Made by a program: the position numbers and the translations under genes. A DNA stretch of 43,047 nucleotides from positions 1 through 43,047 of the forward strand of contig JALHNV010000024.1 in the NCBI GenBank assembly GCA_022843325.1, read 5' to 3'. A model generated the notes under the pieces. It was not told the DNA's origin and searched no databases. It saw nothing but the letters and a program-made list of their open reading frames with translations. Of this stretch, positions 1 to 8,121 are shown in pieces. The stretch's first letter is position 1. Every line of letters starts with the position of its first letter. Origin of the DNA: Pseudolabrys sp. GTDB lineage: Bacteria > Pseudomonadota > Alphaproteobacteria > Rhizobiales > Xanthobacteraceae.

Positions 1-146
1 GCGCGCGCCGGCGCCTTGCCGCGACCGCCCGGACGCGCAGCCGCTCCCCGGCCTTCGTCGGCCGAACGCTGCCGGTCCTTGCGGCTGCCGGTGCGTGCTT
101 TCGAGCCCGGCTTGCCGCCGCCAAAACCGCCTTTGCGCATTCTCAT
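1..146 (-). CDS. Start of an unidentified basic protein, cut by the window edge
   Basis: From an ATG at 146, 48 codons stay open leftward to the window edge. The peptide begins MRMRKGGFGGGKPGSK and is rich in Gly, Arg, Lys and Ser, with no hydrophobic stretch. It looks like a disordered, nucleic-acid-contacting tail rather than a folded domain. A second in-frame ATG at 140 could be the true start, and no strong ribosome binding site decides between them. Pseudouridine synthases often carry such tails and can lie near rarA in related bacteria, so that is one guess from context. The visible part does not prove it. Confidence 0.4.
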   Translation of the reverse strand, partial: MRMRKGGFGGGKPGSKARTGSRKDRQRSADEGRGAAARPGGRGKAPAR

Positions 147-185
147 GTCAGTTCATCCATTGCGGCCCGGAAGCCGTCGAAACAT

Positions 186-461
186 TCACCCGCGGCGATT
201 CCGCGAGGTGTGAAATACCGCCAAAATCCTAACGACGCCGTCACCGATCCGATGAACGACAATGTAAGGCAGGTCAGGCACCGACAGGATCCGCGTCTGT
301 CGCGGCCCTTGGCGGCCCGACCGCGGAAGTGTGGCGAGGCGATCAACCGCCGCCCGAATCCGCCACACCGTTCCGTCTGCGGCTTGCGGATTATCCTCTG
401 CTATATAGTCGCGAATGGCCTGCAAATGCCGAAGCGAACGGCGTGAGTACACCAACTTCAT
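186..461 (-). CDS. parE: RelE/ParE-family type II toxin
   Basis: This 91-residue basic protein has the ParE/RelE plan. The N-terminal part (residues 3-25) has the pattern of spaced hydrophobics ending in IRDYIAEDNPQAA. A middle LATLPRSGRQGPR stretch follows, and the C-terminal strands read PYIVVHRIGDGVVRILAVFHTSR, close to the family's PYIV-Y-V---V-IL-V-H-R signature. ParE toxins usually act on DNA gyrase and RelE toxins cleave mRNA on the ribosome; the sequence does not settle which applies here. Its start overlaps the stop of the upstream antitoxin gene by 4 bases, the usual coupled toxin-antitoxin layout. The family assignment is secure. Activity and target are inferred. Confidence 0.85.
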   Translation of the reverse strand: MKLVYSRRSLRHLQAIRDYIAEDNPQAADGTVWRIRAAVDRLATLPRSGRQGPRQTRILSVPDLPYIVVHRIGDGVVRILAVFHTSRNRRG

Positions 462-676
462 TTCTTGAACTTGGCAAAGAACGCCTCAACCTCTTCGTCG
501 CTCGCAACATCATCGTCGTCCAGCGCCTTTTCGACTTCCGCCACCTGAGCCGGCGTCAGCCATGTCCCTGTTTCCAGGGCGTCCACATAATCTATGAGGA
601 GACGCGCAGCCTCCTGCTGCTCTTCGTCCGGAAGGGCTCTGACCTTGGTCAGGGCCTCATCGAGCCGTTTATTCAT
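458..676 (-). CDS. Antitoxin partner of the ParE-type toxin
   Basis: This is a 72-residue acidic protein starting MNKRLDEALTKVRALP. Residues 1-30 look like a helical segment of the short addiction-module antitoxin type. The C-terminal half is strongly acidic (EVEKALDDDDVASDEEVEAFF), as expected of a disordered tail that wraps a basic toxin. An open frame extends 11 codons further upstream to 709, but the ATG at 676 gives the usual family length and start. The gene precedes and overlaps the toxin gene by 4 bases. Such pairs normally repress their own promoter, which would lie in 677-737. The partner role rests on position, charge and size, because antitoxins diverge fast. Confidence 0.75.
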   Translation of the reverse strand: MNKRLDEALTKVRALPDEEQQEAARLLIDYVDALETGTWLTPAQVAEVEKALDDDDVASDEEVEAFFAKFKK

Positions 677-737
677 CGTTGCGGTCCTCGCGCGGACCGA
701 CTCTAGCAAATTCGGCTCGAAAAATCGACGTTCCTCG

Positions 738-1094
738 TCAGGGGCATCGCCGCAGATCGCCCCGCGTCGCCCGGTTCCAGGTCACCTGGAGCCTGCCGCG
801 CACCGGCTGCATCGACACCGGAATGGCGCGTTCGCCGCCCGTACCCCAGCAAAACGCCTGGATATGGACCGTGTCGCCGGTCTTATACATGCGTCCGACC
901 CGGCACGTATCGCCCAGCCAGCGCACGGCATAGCTGGTTACGACCAGCGGCGACAGGGCCGGCGTCGCGCCATCGCCCCAGCAGCGCGCCGGATCGGCCG
1001 CCCAGCGGCCGTGGATCGTTTCCGCGGCCTCCAGCGGCGCTGCGCCCAAGATTGCCGCAACTGCCGCCACGACGGCGCGGCCACCCCGCCTCAT
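738..1094 (-). CDS. Small secreted four-cysteine protein, function unknown
   Basis: This 118-residue protein has a clear signal peptide. Residues 1-24 have a basic start (MRRGGR), an Ala/Val/Leu-rich core and a likely cut after PLEAA. The mature part, about 94 residues, has four cysteines (in ARCWGDG, GDTCRVG, AFCWGTG and the final RRCP), so two disulfides in the periplasm are plausible. The pattern of Trp and Cys (GRW---P--CW, then C--GR, then A-CWG-G) resembles small uncharacterised secreted proteins seen in alphaproteobacteria. I do not recognise a function. Its start overlaps the rarA stop by 4 bases, so it is probably co-translated with rarA despite acting in another compartment. Confidence 0.7.
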   Translation of the reverse strand: MRRGGRAVVAAVAAILGAAPLEAAETIHGRWAADPARCWGDGATPALSPLVVTSYAVRWLGDTCRVGRMYKTGDTVHIQAFCWGTGGERAIPVSMQPVRGRLQVTWNRATRGDLRRCP

Positions 1095-2425
1095 GACCCG
1101 TCCCGCTCCTTCCGGAGCTTGGCCCAGTAATCCAGGCGCTTGCGGATCTCGCGCTCGAAGCCGCGCTCGGGCGGATTGTAGAACTGCTGCCGCGGCAGCG
1201 CGTCGGGGAAGTAGTTCTGACCGGAAAACGCCTCGTCGGTATCGTGGTCATAGGCATAGCCGCGGCCATAGCCTTCCGACTGCATCAGCTTGGTCGGCGC
1301 ATTCAGAATGTGCTTGGGCGGCAGCAGCGAGCCGCCTTGTTTAGCCGCGCGCATCGCAGCGCCATAGGCGGCATAGCCGGCATTCGATTTCGGCGCCGTC
1401 GCCAGATAGATCACCGCCTGCGCGATCGCCAGTTCACCCTCCGGGCTGCCGAGAAAGTCGTAGGCTTCCTTGGCGGCATTGGCGATCACCAGCGCCTGCG
1501 GATCGGCCAGCCCGATATCCTCGATCGCCATCCGCACCACGCGGCGCGCGACATAGAGCGGCGGCTCGCCGGCGTCCAGCATGCGGCACAAATAATAGAG
1601 CGCCGCGTCCGGATCGGAGCCGCGCACCGACTTGTGCAGCGCGCTGATCAGATTGTAGTGGCCATCCTGCGCCTTGTCGTAGATCGGCGCGCGGCGCTGC
1701 ACGATCTCCTGAAGCTTGGCGGAATCGAACACCTCACCGGCGCGTGCGGCGCGCCAGATTTCCTCGGTCAGCGTCAGCGAGGCACGGCCGTCGCCGTCCG
1801 CCATGCCGACCAGCGCCTCGCGGGCCTGCGCATCGAGCGGCAGCGCCTTGCCTTCCAGTTGCTCGGCGCGGGCCAGCAGCTTCTCGATCGCCGCCGCATC
1901 GAGCGAGCGAAATACCAAAACCCGCGCGCGCGACAGCAACGGCGCATTGAGCTCGAACGACGGGTTCTCGGTGGTGGCGCCGACCAGCACGATGGTGCCG
2001 TCTTCCATCACCGGTAGAAACGAGTCCTGCTGCGCCCGGTTGAAGCGATGAATCTCGTCAACGAACAGCAGCGTGCCCTGCCCGCCCTCGCGGCGCGCCC
2101 GCGCCGCCTCGAACGCCTTCTTCAGATCGGCGACGCCGGTAAAGATCGCCGAGATTTGCTCGAAGTGCAGATCGGTTTCCTGCGCCAGCAGGCGCGCCAC
2201 CGTGGTCTTGCCGGTGCCGGGCGGGCCCCAGAACACCATCGAGCCGAGCGAGCGCGTCGCCAGCATCCGGGTCAGCGCACCGTCAGGCCCGAGCAGATGG
2301 TCCTGCCCGACCACCTCGTCCAGCTTCTGCGGGCGCAGCTTGTCGGCGAGCGGACGCGGCGCATCGCGGTCCAGCCCCGCGGCGGCGAACAGGCTGGGAC
2401 CGGCATTTTTGGGCGCGCGGCTCAT
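1091..2425 (-). CDS. rarA: Replication-associated recombination protein A (AAA+ ATPase)
   Basis: RarA (MgsA) is a cytoplasmic AAA+ ATPase related to clamp-loader subunits that acts at stalled replication forks. The 444-residue length is normal for the family. Visible motifs are Walker A GPPGTGKT at residues 67-74, Walker B FVDEIHRFNRAQQD around 121-134, sensor-1 GATTENPSF from 149, and an arginine-finger segment LLSRARV around 164-169. The C-terminal half carries the conserved family segments YDKAQDGHYNLISALHKS and SVRGSDPDAALYYL. It starts ATGAGC, overlapping the Do-protease stop by 4 bases, so protease, rarA and the small secreted protein form one tightly packed unit. Confidence 0.95.
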   Translation of the reverse strand: MSRAPKNAGPSLFAAAGLDRDAPRPLADKLRPQKLDEVVGQDHLLGPDGALTRMLATRSLGSMVFWGPPGTGKTTVARLLAQETDLHFEQISAIFTGVADLKKAFEAARARREGGQGTLLFVDEIHRFNRAQQDSFLPVMEDGTIVLVGATTENPSFELNAPLLSRARVLVFRSLDAAAIEKLLARAEQLEGKALPLDAQAREALVGMADGDGRASLTLTEEIWRAARAGEVFDSAKLQEIVQRRAPIYDKAQDGHYNLISALHKSVRGSDPDAALYYLCRMLDAGEPPLYVARRVVRMAIEDIGLADPQALVIANAAKEAYDFLGSPEGELAIAQAVIYLATAPKSNAGYAAYGAAMRAAKQGGSLLPPKHILNAPTKLMQSEGYGRGYAYDHDTDEAFSGQNYFPDALPRQQFYNPPERGFEREIRKRLDYWAKLRKERDGS

Positions 2426-3831
2426 CCGCCGAAGACCGCGGAAATCTTCTGCCCGCCGCGCACGATCAGCACACGCCAGATGCGGTTCTGCACCGCCGTG
2501 ATGCGTTGCAGGTCGCCGGTCTTGGCGACGCCGGCGCCGTTCACCTCCTGGATGATATCGCCCCGGCGAAAGCCGAGATTGCTGGCATAGGAGCCGTTGT
2601 CGACGTCGAGCACGACGACGCCGCTGTCGACGTTCTGCAATCGCAATTCGTCCGCCAGCGCCGGCGACAGGTTGGCGACCCTGGCGCCGGAGAACGGCGA
2701 GCGGGTGCGGATAACGATCTCATCGCGCGGCAAATCGGGTGCGGTCCGCAACGCGACTGCGGCCGTGAAGTCTCGTCCGGCCCGCACCACGCCAAGCTTG
2801 GCGCTGCCGCCGAGCGGCTGGGTGACGAAGCGGTAGTCGAAGGCATTCGGATCGTCGACCGGCTGCCCGTCGACCGAGACGATCAGATCGCCGGGCCGGA
2901 GACCCGCTTCCGAGGCCGGGCTGGATGCCGCCACGCTGGCGACCAGGGCGCCGGCCGGACGCTTGAGGTTCATGCTGTCGGCGATGTCCGGCGTCACCGC
3001 CTGCAATTTGGCGCCAAGCCAGGGCCGCTTCACCACGCTGCCGCCGCTGCGCGCCGACGCCACCACCACGCGCACCATGTTGGCGGGGATGGCAAAGCCG
3101 ATGCCCTGCGACCCGCCGGAGCGCGAGAAGATCGCTGTATTGATGCCGACCAGACGGCCGGCGAGATCGACCAGCGCGCCGCCGGAGTTGCCCGGATTGA
3201 TGGCGGCATCGGTCTGGATAAAAAACTGGTAGTCGGTGATGCCGACCTGGGTGCGCGCCAGCGCCGAGACAATGCCGCTGGTCACCGTCTGCCCGACGCC
3301 GAACGGGTTGCCGACCGCGAGCACCACGTCGCCAACCTCGAGCGCATCGGAATTGGCAAAGTCGAGCGAGGGAAAACGCTCGCGCGGGTCCTTGATCCGC
3401 AGCACGGCCAGGTCGGTGCGCTGGTCCTTGAGCACCAGTGTCGCCTCGAACTCGCGCTTGTCGGCGAGCGACACCCTGACCTCGTCGGCGCCTTCGATGA
3501 CGTGGTTGTTGGTGACGATCAGGCCCGATTCATCGACGATCACCCCGGAGCCGAGCGAGCGCTGCAACTGGCCGCCGCCGCCCTCACCCGGCACGCCGAA
3601 GAAACGGCGGAACATCGGATCGTCGAGCAGCGGGTTGCGGTTCTGCACCATCTTGGCGGCGTAGACATTGACGACTGCCGGGGCGACCCGCTGCACCACA
3701 GGGGAATAGGACATGCGCAGGTCGGGCAGCGTCGGCACCACCCGCCGCTCCTGCGCCGGTGCGGCGTCCACCAACACCGCCATAACGAGGGACGCAGAAA
3801 GGGCGGCAGTCAGGCTGGTCAGAGGGCGCAT
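2422..3831 (-). CDS. Periplasmic Do-family (DegP/DegQ-like) serine protease
   Basis: The protein has 469 residues. Residues 1-26 form a signal peptide ending APAQ. A trypsin-like domain follows with the triad His110 (TNNHVIEG), Asp140 (RTDLAVL) and Ser216 (INPGNSGGAL). Two PDZ domains come next: one around 285-370 with a GLRPGDLIVSVDG loop, and a shorter one to the C-terminus with GFRRGDIIQEVNG. The family degrades or chaperones misfolded envelope proteins. The DegP, DegQ and DegS labels cannot be told apart by eye, but two PDZ domains argue against DegS. The region after the signal peptide is rich in Gly (EGGGGQL), like the LA loop. It heads a unit with rarA, with a 4-base overlap. Confidence 0.93.
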   Translation of the reverse strand: MRPLTSLTAALSASLVMAVLVDAAPAQERRVVPTLPDLRMSYSPVVQRVAPAVVNVYAAKMVQNRNPLLDDPMFRRFFGVPGEGGGGQLQRSLGSGVIVDESGLIVTNNHVIEGADEVRVSLADKREFEATLVLKDQRTDLAVLRIKDPRERFPSLDFANSDALEVGDVVLAVGNPFGVGQTVTSGIVSALARTQVGITDYQFFIQTDAAINPGNSGGALVDLAGRLVGINTAIFSRSGGSQGIGFAIPANMVRVVVASARSGGSVVKRPWLGAKLQAVTPDIADSMNLKRPAGALVASVAASSPASEAGLRPGDLIVSVDGQPVDDPNAFDYRFVTQPLGGSAKLGVVRAGRDFTAAVALRTAPDLPRDEIVIRTRSPFSGARVANLSPALADELRLQNVDSGVVVLDVDNGSYASNLGFRRGDIIQEVNGAGVAKTGDLQRITAVQNRIWRVLIVRGGQKISAVFGG

Positions 3832-3905
3832 TATTCGAATCCCGGCGAGAGACCCGAGATATAGGCCGCCGCTGGGACCAAATGAAGGCCACCCGTCAAA
3901 CGCCG

Positions 3906-3922
3906 GGGCCTGCGCCAGGCCC
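3906..3922 (-). terminator. Possible weak terminator after the cytochrome c gene
   Basis: A perfect 7-bp inverted repeat (GGGCCTG, CGC loop, CAGGCCC) lies directly next to the cytochrome stop codon. On the minus strand it is followed by CGGCGTTTG, so the U-tract is poor. It may reduce read-through into the protease gene but would not be a strong intrinsic terminator. Confidence 0.35.
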
Positions 3923-4771
3923 TCAATCCCGGGCCGGGACGGTGCGCAGATAGGCGACGATGGCGTCGAGATCGTCGCCCGTCATTTTGGCATAGAGCGG
4001 ATAGGCCATCGGCGGCTTGAGCGGGCTGCCGTCCTTGCGCTTGCCCTCGGTGATCGCGCGCTTGATCTCGGCGTCGGTCCAGTCCCCGATGCCGCTGGTC
4101 TTGCTCTGGGTAATGTTGCGCGCCACCGACACGCCCCAGGGGCCCTTGAACTCAAACCCGCCGATACCGAGCTTGCCGACGAAGTCGCGGCCCCGCGGAC
4201 CCATCGGCGTGTGGCATTCCATGCAGTGGCCGATGGTGGCGAGATAGAAGCCCTTCTTCACCTTGTCGGTCAGCATGGCCTCGGTATAGGGCTTCTCGCC
4301 GCCCGGAAACGACTCGTGCGGCAGCGCGATCTTGTAGACCGGATCCGGCACCTGGTTCTTGATCGGCTTGAGCGTGCGCAGATAGGTGACGACCGCGTCC
4401 ATGTCGCGCTCGGTCAGGATGCCGTAGAACGCCGTCGGCATGATGCCCGCGATCTGAACGCCATTGGGACGCACGCCGGTGCGCATCAGCGTCTTGATCT
4501 GCGCGTCGGTCCAGCCGCCGAGACCGGTCTCCTTGTCCATGGTGATGTTGGACGCAGTCACCGTGAAAGGCGGCTCGTCGAACACGACGTTGCCGCCGGA
4601 GAACTCCTTGCCGGCGATCGCCGCCGGCGGTCCCTTCGGCGAATGGCAATTGCCGCAGGCCAGAATGGTGTTGACCAGATAGTCGCCGCGCTGCAGCAGC
4701 GGCGACTGCGCACTGGCGCCGTCGACCAATGCGCCCGCCAGCGCAAAACAAAGCGCCACAACCCTGAGCAT
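3923..4771 (-). CDS. Di-haem periplasmic cytochrome c
   Basis: This 282-residue exported protein has two cytochrome c domains. The signal peptide spans about residues 1-22 (cut near GASAQ). The haem-attachment motifs are CGNCH at 39-43 and CMECH at 183-187. Likely axial methionines lie in the IMPTAFYG segment near 111 and in PPMAYPLYAKM in the second domain. Each domain has the INxT-x-G-GxWTDAxI pattern of the cytochrome subunits that pass electrons from periplasmic dehydrogenases (alcohol or aldehyde dehydrogenase-type). No dehydrogenase lies beside it, so its electron donor is unknown. It stands alone between the ribosomal terminator and the protease gene and probably has its own promoter in 4772-4835. 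Confidence 0.9.
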   Translation of the reverse strand: MLRVVALCFALAGALVDGASAQSPLLQRGDYLVNTILACGNCHSPKGPPAAIAGKEFSGGNVVFDEPPFTVTASNITMDKETGLGGWTDAQIKTLMRTGVRPNGVQIAGIMPTAFYGILTERDMDAVVTYLRTLKPIKNQVPDPVYKIALPHESFPGGEKPYTEAMLTDKVKKGFYLATIGHCMECHTPMGPRGRDFVGKLGIGGFEFKGPWGVSVARNITQSKTSGIGDWTDAEIKRAITEGKRKDGSPLKPPMAYPLYAKMTGDDLDAIVAYLRTVPARD

Positions 4772-4837
4772 GGATATTTCCCCCGATTCCCGGGAGAATT
4801 ATACCGCAGCGACAATACGCCGCTACCGTCCGGCCAC

Positions 4838-4865
4838 AAAAAAGGGCGGCCCGCAGGCCGCCCTT
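4838..4865 (-). terminator. Rho-independent terminator after rplQ
   Basis: The stem is GGGCGGCC with a 4-base loop and GGCCGCCC, extended by AA/TT pairs. On the minus strand it is followed by a run of six T. This is a strong intrinsic terminator 24 bases past the rplQ stop and closes the str–S10–spc–alpha transcription unit. Confidence 0.92.
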
Positions 4866-4889
4866 GAATTCGTCTGGTCGCCCATGGCC

Positions 4890-5321
4890 TTAGGCCATCG
4901 CGTTTTCCTGCTCGTCGGCCTTGCGGGCCTGCACGGGGCCGGAGTCGAGGCCCTTGGCATCGACGTCGCGGTCGACAAACTCGATCACCGCGACCGCAGC
5001 GTTGTCGCCGTGCCGGAAGCCCGCCTTCATGATGCGGGTATAGCCACCCTGGCGATCCTTGTAACGCGGCGCGATCACGTCAAAGAGCTTCTTGACCATG
5101 GCGACGTCGCGCAGCTCGGAGATCGCCTGGCGGCGCGCCGCGAGATCGCCCTTCTTGCCGATGGTGACCAGCTTCTCGACGATCGGGCGAAGCTCCTTCG
5201 CCTTCGGCAAGGTGGTCACGATCTGCTCGTGCTTGATCAGAGAGGCCGCCATGTTGGCGAACATGCTCATACGATGCGACGAATGCCGCCCCAACTTCCG
5301 ATATACTTTACCGTGACGCAT
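4890..5321 (-). CDS. rplQ: 50S ribosomal protein L17
   Basis: L17 is a large-subunit protein near the exit tunnel. The 143-residue sequence opens with the family signature [16 protein letters not shown] and continues with [18 protein letters not shown] and [15 protein letters not shown]. The body (about 1-118) matches normal L17 length. The last 25 residues (from VDAKGLDSG) are a lineage-variable tail. It is the last gene of the alpha set, 65 bases after rpoA and directly before the terminator. Confidence 0.97.
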   Translation of the reverse strand: MRHGKVYRKLGRHSSHRMSMFANMAASLIKHEQIVTTLPKAKELRPIVEKLVTIGKKGDLAARRQAISELRDVAMVKKLFDVIAPRYKDRQGGYTRIMKAGFRHGDNAAVAVIEFVDRDVDAKGLDSGPVQARKADEQENAMA

Positions 5322-5386
5322 CGCGTACTCCCTGCCTCTGTCCTGTTTATGCCCGGGACAATCCCCGGCACGCCGCGGAAGGCGGC

Positions 5387-6403
5387 CTAGTAGTGGTCTT
5401 CGAAACGCTTGGCGAGCTCTTCGATGTTCTCAGGCGGCCAGCCCGGCACTTCCATGCCGAGATGCAGGCCCATCTGTGCCAGCACTTCCTTGATCTCGTT
5501 GAGCGACTTGCGGCCGAAGTTCGGCGTCCGCAGCATCTCGGCTTCGGTCTTCTGAACCAGATCGCCGATGTAGACGATGTTGTCGTTCTTCAGACAGTTG
5601 GCCGAACGCACCGACAGCTCGAGCTCGTCGACCTTCTTGAGGAAGGCCGGGTTGAAGGCCAGGTCCGGAATGGTCTCGGCGGCCTGCTCCTTGCGGGGCT
5701 CTTCGAAGTTCACGAACACGTTGAGCTGATCCTGCAGGATGCGCGCCGCATAAGCGAGCGTATCGTCAGGCGTCACCGCGCCGTTGGTCTCGATCGTCAT
5801 GGTCAGCTTGTCGTAGTCGAGGATCTGACCCTCGCGGGTGTTCTCGACCTTGTACGAGACCTTGCGCACCGGCGAATACAGCGAGTCGACCGGGATCAGG
5901 CCGATCGGCGCGTCTTCCGGACGGTTGCGCTCGGCCGGCACGTAGCCCTTGCCGGTGTTGACGGTGAATTCCATGCGGATTTCGGCGCCCTCGTCGAGGG
6001 TGCAGAGCACGAGATCGGGATTGAGCACCACCACGTCGCCGACGGTCTGGATGTCGCCAGCGGTGACGGTGCCGGGACCCTGCTTCTTCACCACCATGCG
6101 CTTCGGGCCTTCGCCCTGCATCTTGATGGCGATGTCCTTGATGTTGAGGACCATGTCGGTGACGTCCTCGCGCACGCCGGCGATCGAGGAGAATTCATGC
6201 AGCACGCCGTCGATGTGCACCGACTGCACCGCAGCGCCCTGCAGCGACGACAGCAGAATGCGGCGCAGCGCGTTGCCGAGCGTCACGCCAAAGCCGCGCT
6301 CCAGCGGCTCCGCGACGACCGTGGCGATCCGTGCGGGGTCGGACCCGGCGGTCACCTGAAGCTTGTTCGGCCTGATCAGTTCCTGCCAGTTCTTTTGGAT
6401 CAC
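5387..6403 (-). CDS. rpoA: DNA-directed RNA polymerase subunit alpha
   Basis: RpoA (338 residues) nucleates polymerase assembly and contacts activators and UP elements. The N-terminal domain shows [20 protein letters not shown] and the dimerisation/beta-contact segments. The C-terminal domain around residues 250-315 has [17 protein letters not shown] and [15 protein letters not shown] chose the GTG at 6403 (protein starting [15 protein letters not shown]) because AGGTGA lies 4 bases upstream and relatives begin within a few residues of here. A longer frame runs to 6541 but would overlap rpsK and add an unconserved Pro/Gly-rich leader. Confidence 0.96.
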   Translation of the reverse strand: MIQKNWQELIRPNKLQVTAGSDPARIATVVAEPLERGFGVTLGNALRRILLSSLQGAAVQSVHIDGVLHEFSSIAGVREDVTDMVLNIKDIAIKMQGEGPKRMVVKKQGPGTVTAGDIQTVGDVVVLNPDLVLCTLDEGAEIRMEFTVNTGKGYVPAERNRPEDAPIGLIPVDSLYSPVRKVSYKVENTREGQILDYDKLTMTIETNGAVTPDDTLAYAARILQDQLNVFVNFEEPRKEQAAETIPDLAFNPAFLKKVDELELSVRSANCLKNDNIVYIGDLVQKTEAEMLRTPNFGRKSLNEIKEVLAQMGLHLGMEVPGWPPENIEELAKRFEDHY

Positions 6404-6510
6404 GTCTTCACCTATTGAGCGGCGCGAGCCGGGCCCGCGCACCCCACCCGCCGTTGTGGGGGGAAGTTCAGCGGTAGCGGATTCCGTAACCGGTCCGCTC
6501 GATGGAAATG

Positions 6511-6900
6511 TCATACGCGACGGCGCTTGCGCGGCCGGCAACCGTTATGCGGGATCGTGGTCACGTCGCGGATCGAGGTCACGGTGAAGCCGGCTGCCTG
6601 CAATGCGCGCAGCGCCGACTCACGGCCCGATCCCGGACCGGACACTTCGACTTCCAGCGTGCGCATGCCGTGATCCTGCGCCTTCTTGGCGGCGTCTTCG
6701 GCGGCCATCTGAGCGGCATAGGGCGTCGACTTTCGCGAACCCTTGAATCCCATGGTGCCGGCCGACGACCAGGCAATGGTGTTGCCCTGCGCGTCGGTGA
6801 TGGTGACCATGGTGTTGTTGAACGATGCGTTTACATGCGCCACGCCGGAGGCGATGTTCTTGCGTTCGCGCCGGCGGACGCGGGTGGCTTCCTTGCCCAT
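6511..6900 (-). CDS. rpsK: 30S ribosomal protein S11
   Basis: S11 (129 residues) lines the small-subunit platform beside the mRNA exit. Visible family blocks are [51 protein letters not shown] and the C-terminal [18 protein letters not shown]. The length is standard. A 107-base spacer to rpoA holds a modest CCCCAC/GTGGGG inverted repeat but no U-tract, so alpha-operon transcription should continue through it. Confidence 0.98.
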   Translation of the reverse strand: MGKEATRVRRRERKNIASGVAHVNASFNNTMVTITDAQGNTIAWSSAGTMGFKGSRKSTPYAAQMAAEDAAKKAQDHGMRTLEVEVSGPGSGRESALRALQAAGFTVTSIRDVTTIPHNGCRPRKRRRV

Positions 6901-6964
6901 TACTTAAGTCCTTTCGCGGCCGGCGCGCCCAATGCGCAGCAGGCCAGTCCATGCGGTAAAGCGT

Positions 6965-7342
6965 TCAGGTCGTGGTCTTTTTCTTGCCGGCGATGGTCTT
7001 GGCAGGTCCCTTGCGCGTGCGCGCATTGGTGTGCGTGCGCTGGCCGCGGACCGGCAGGCCCTTGCGGTGGCGCAGGCCCCGGTAGCAGCCCAGATCCATC
7101 AGGCGCTTGATGTTCATCGTGACTTCGCGGCGCAGGTCGCCTTCAACCATGTAGTCGCGGTCGAGCAGTTCGCGGATTTGCAGGACCTCGGAGTCGGTCA
7201 GCTGCGACACCCGCCGCTCGGCTGGCAGGTTAACCTTTTCCATGATTTCCCCAGCAATCTTCTGGCCGACGCCATGGATGTACTGAAGCGCGATCACGAC
7301 GCGCTTGTTGGTAGGTAGATTGACACCTGCAATACGAGCCAC
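6965..7342 (-). CDS. rpsM: 30S ribosomal protein S13
   Basis: S13 (125 residues) sits in the head of the small subunit and contacts the P-site tRNA and L5. The protein starts [16 protein letters not shown] from a GTG at 7342, with AGGAG 9 bases upstream (CAGGAGAGCATTC-GTG). An upstream ATG at 7399 is in frame but adds 19 unconserved residues and lacks that binding site. The basic C-terminus ([20 protein letters not shown]) is the usual tRNA-contacting tail. It opens the alpha set after a 167-base gap from adk, the longest spacer downstream of fusA. A weak TTGACG element in that gap could mark an internal promoter, but no good -10 follows. Confidence 0.97.
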   Translation of the reverse strand: MARIAGVNLPTNKRVVIALQYIHGVGQKIAGEIMEKVNLPAERRVSQLTDSEVLQIRELLDRDYMVEGDLRREVTMNIKRLMDLGCYRGLRHRKGLPVRGQRTHTNARTRKGPAKTIAGKKKTTT

Positions 7343-7509
7343 GAATGCTCTCCTGTTATCGGTCGGCCGCGTTCGACGCGCCGAATTCTTGTGTCCCATG
7401 AAGGGGATAGCGCAAAGCGTAACACGACACCTGTCCCCGCCTATCTGGGGCCCGGCATCGCGTCAAACTTCTGAATACGCAGCTTATTAAGGGATTCATC
7501 GCGCCTTCG

Positions 7510-8121
7510 TCAACCTCCGCCTTTCGGGCTGCCAGCTCCGGCAGGGCTGAGGATCCGGTCCAGGGCGGCGGTGACCTCGTCGATCGGGGCCATGCCGTCC
7601 ACGGACTTTAAAGTTCCCTTTTTCCCGTAATAGTCGATCAAGGGAGCCGTTTGCGTCCGGTACGTGTCAAGCCGGCCCTTCAGGACCTCCGGCTTGTCGT
7701 CGGCCCGGACCGTCTCGCCGCGGGCGGCGGTTTCCGCCACCCGGGTTTCGATTCGCTTGAGCAGGATGCCTTCATCGACCTTGAGCTCGATGACCGCGTC
7801 CAGCTGGAGGCCACGCTCGGCCAAAAGCTTGTCCAAGGCCTCGGCCTGCGGGCCGGTGCGCGGAAAACCGTCCAGCACAAAGCCGCTTTTGGCGTCCGCC
7901 TGGCCGATCCGGTCGGCGATAATCGCGACCACAACCTCGTCCGGCACCAGCTCGCCGCGCTCCATGATCGCCTTGGCACGCAGACCGACCGGCGAACCGG
8001 CCTTGACCGCAGCGCGCAACATGTCACCGGTCGAAAGCTGCACGATGCCGTGCTTCGAGACCAGGCGCTGCGCTTGCGTGCCCTTCCCCGCCCCCGGCGG
8101 GCCGAGCAGGATCAATCTCAT
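7510..8121 (-). CDS. adk: Adenylate kinase, short-lid type
   Basis: Adk interconverts ATP plus AMP with two ADP in the cytoplasm. The P-loop [14 protein letters not shown] is at residues 7-20. QLSTGDMLR and the NMP-binding segment follow, then [10 protein letters not shown] around 80-90. The region after [15 protein letters not shown] is compact and lacks the four cysteines of the zinc-binding lid, which explains the 203-residue length. The gene overlaps secY by 4 bases, the standard secY–adk coupling at the end of the spc set. Confidence 0.97.
   Translation of the reverse strand: MRLILLGPPGAGKGTQAQRLVSKHGIVQLSTGDMLRAAVKAGSPVGLRAKAIMERGELVPDEVVVAIIADRIGQADAKSGFVLDGFPRTGPQAEALDKLLAERGLQLDAVIELKVDEGILLKRIETRVAETAARGETVRADDKPEVLKGRLDTYRTQTAPLIDYYGKKGTLKSVDGMAPIDEVTAALDRILSPAGAGSPKGGG

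Noticed and set aside
143-346. A 67-codon minus-strand frame ending with a 4-base overlap on the first partial gene
   Set aside because: It lies within the ParE-type toxin gene in another frame, and its Cys- and Arg-rich product looks like no protein. The overlap is coincidental.
6404-6541. A longer rpoA starting at 6541
   Set aside because: It overlaps the end of rpsK and adds a Pro/Gly-rich leader not seen in RpoA. The GTG at 6403 has a proper ribosome binding site.
7343-7399. A 19-residue N-terminal extension of S13 starting at an upstream ATG
   Set aside because: The conserved S13 start and an AGGAG site point to the GTG at 7342. The extension is not typical of the family.
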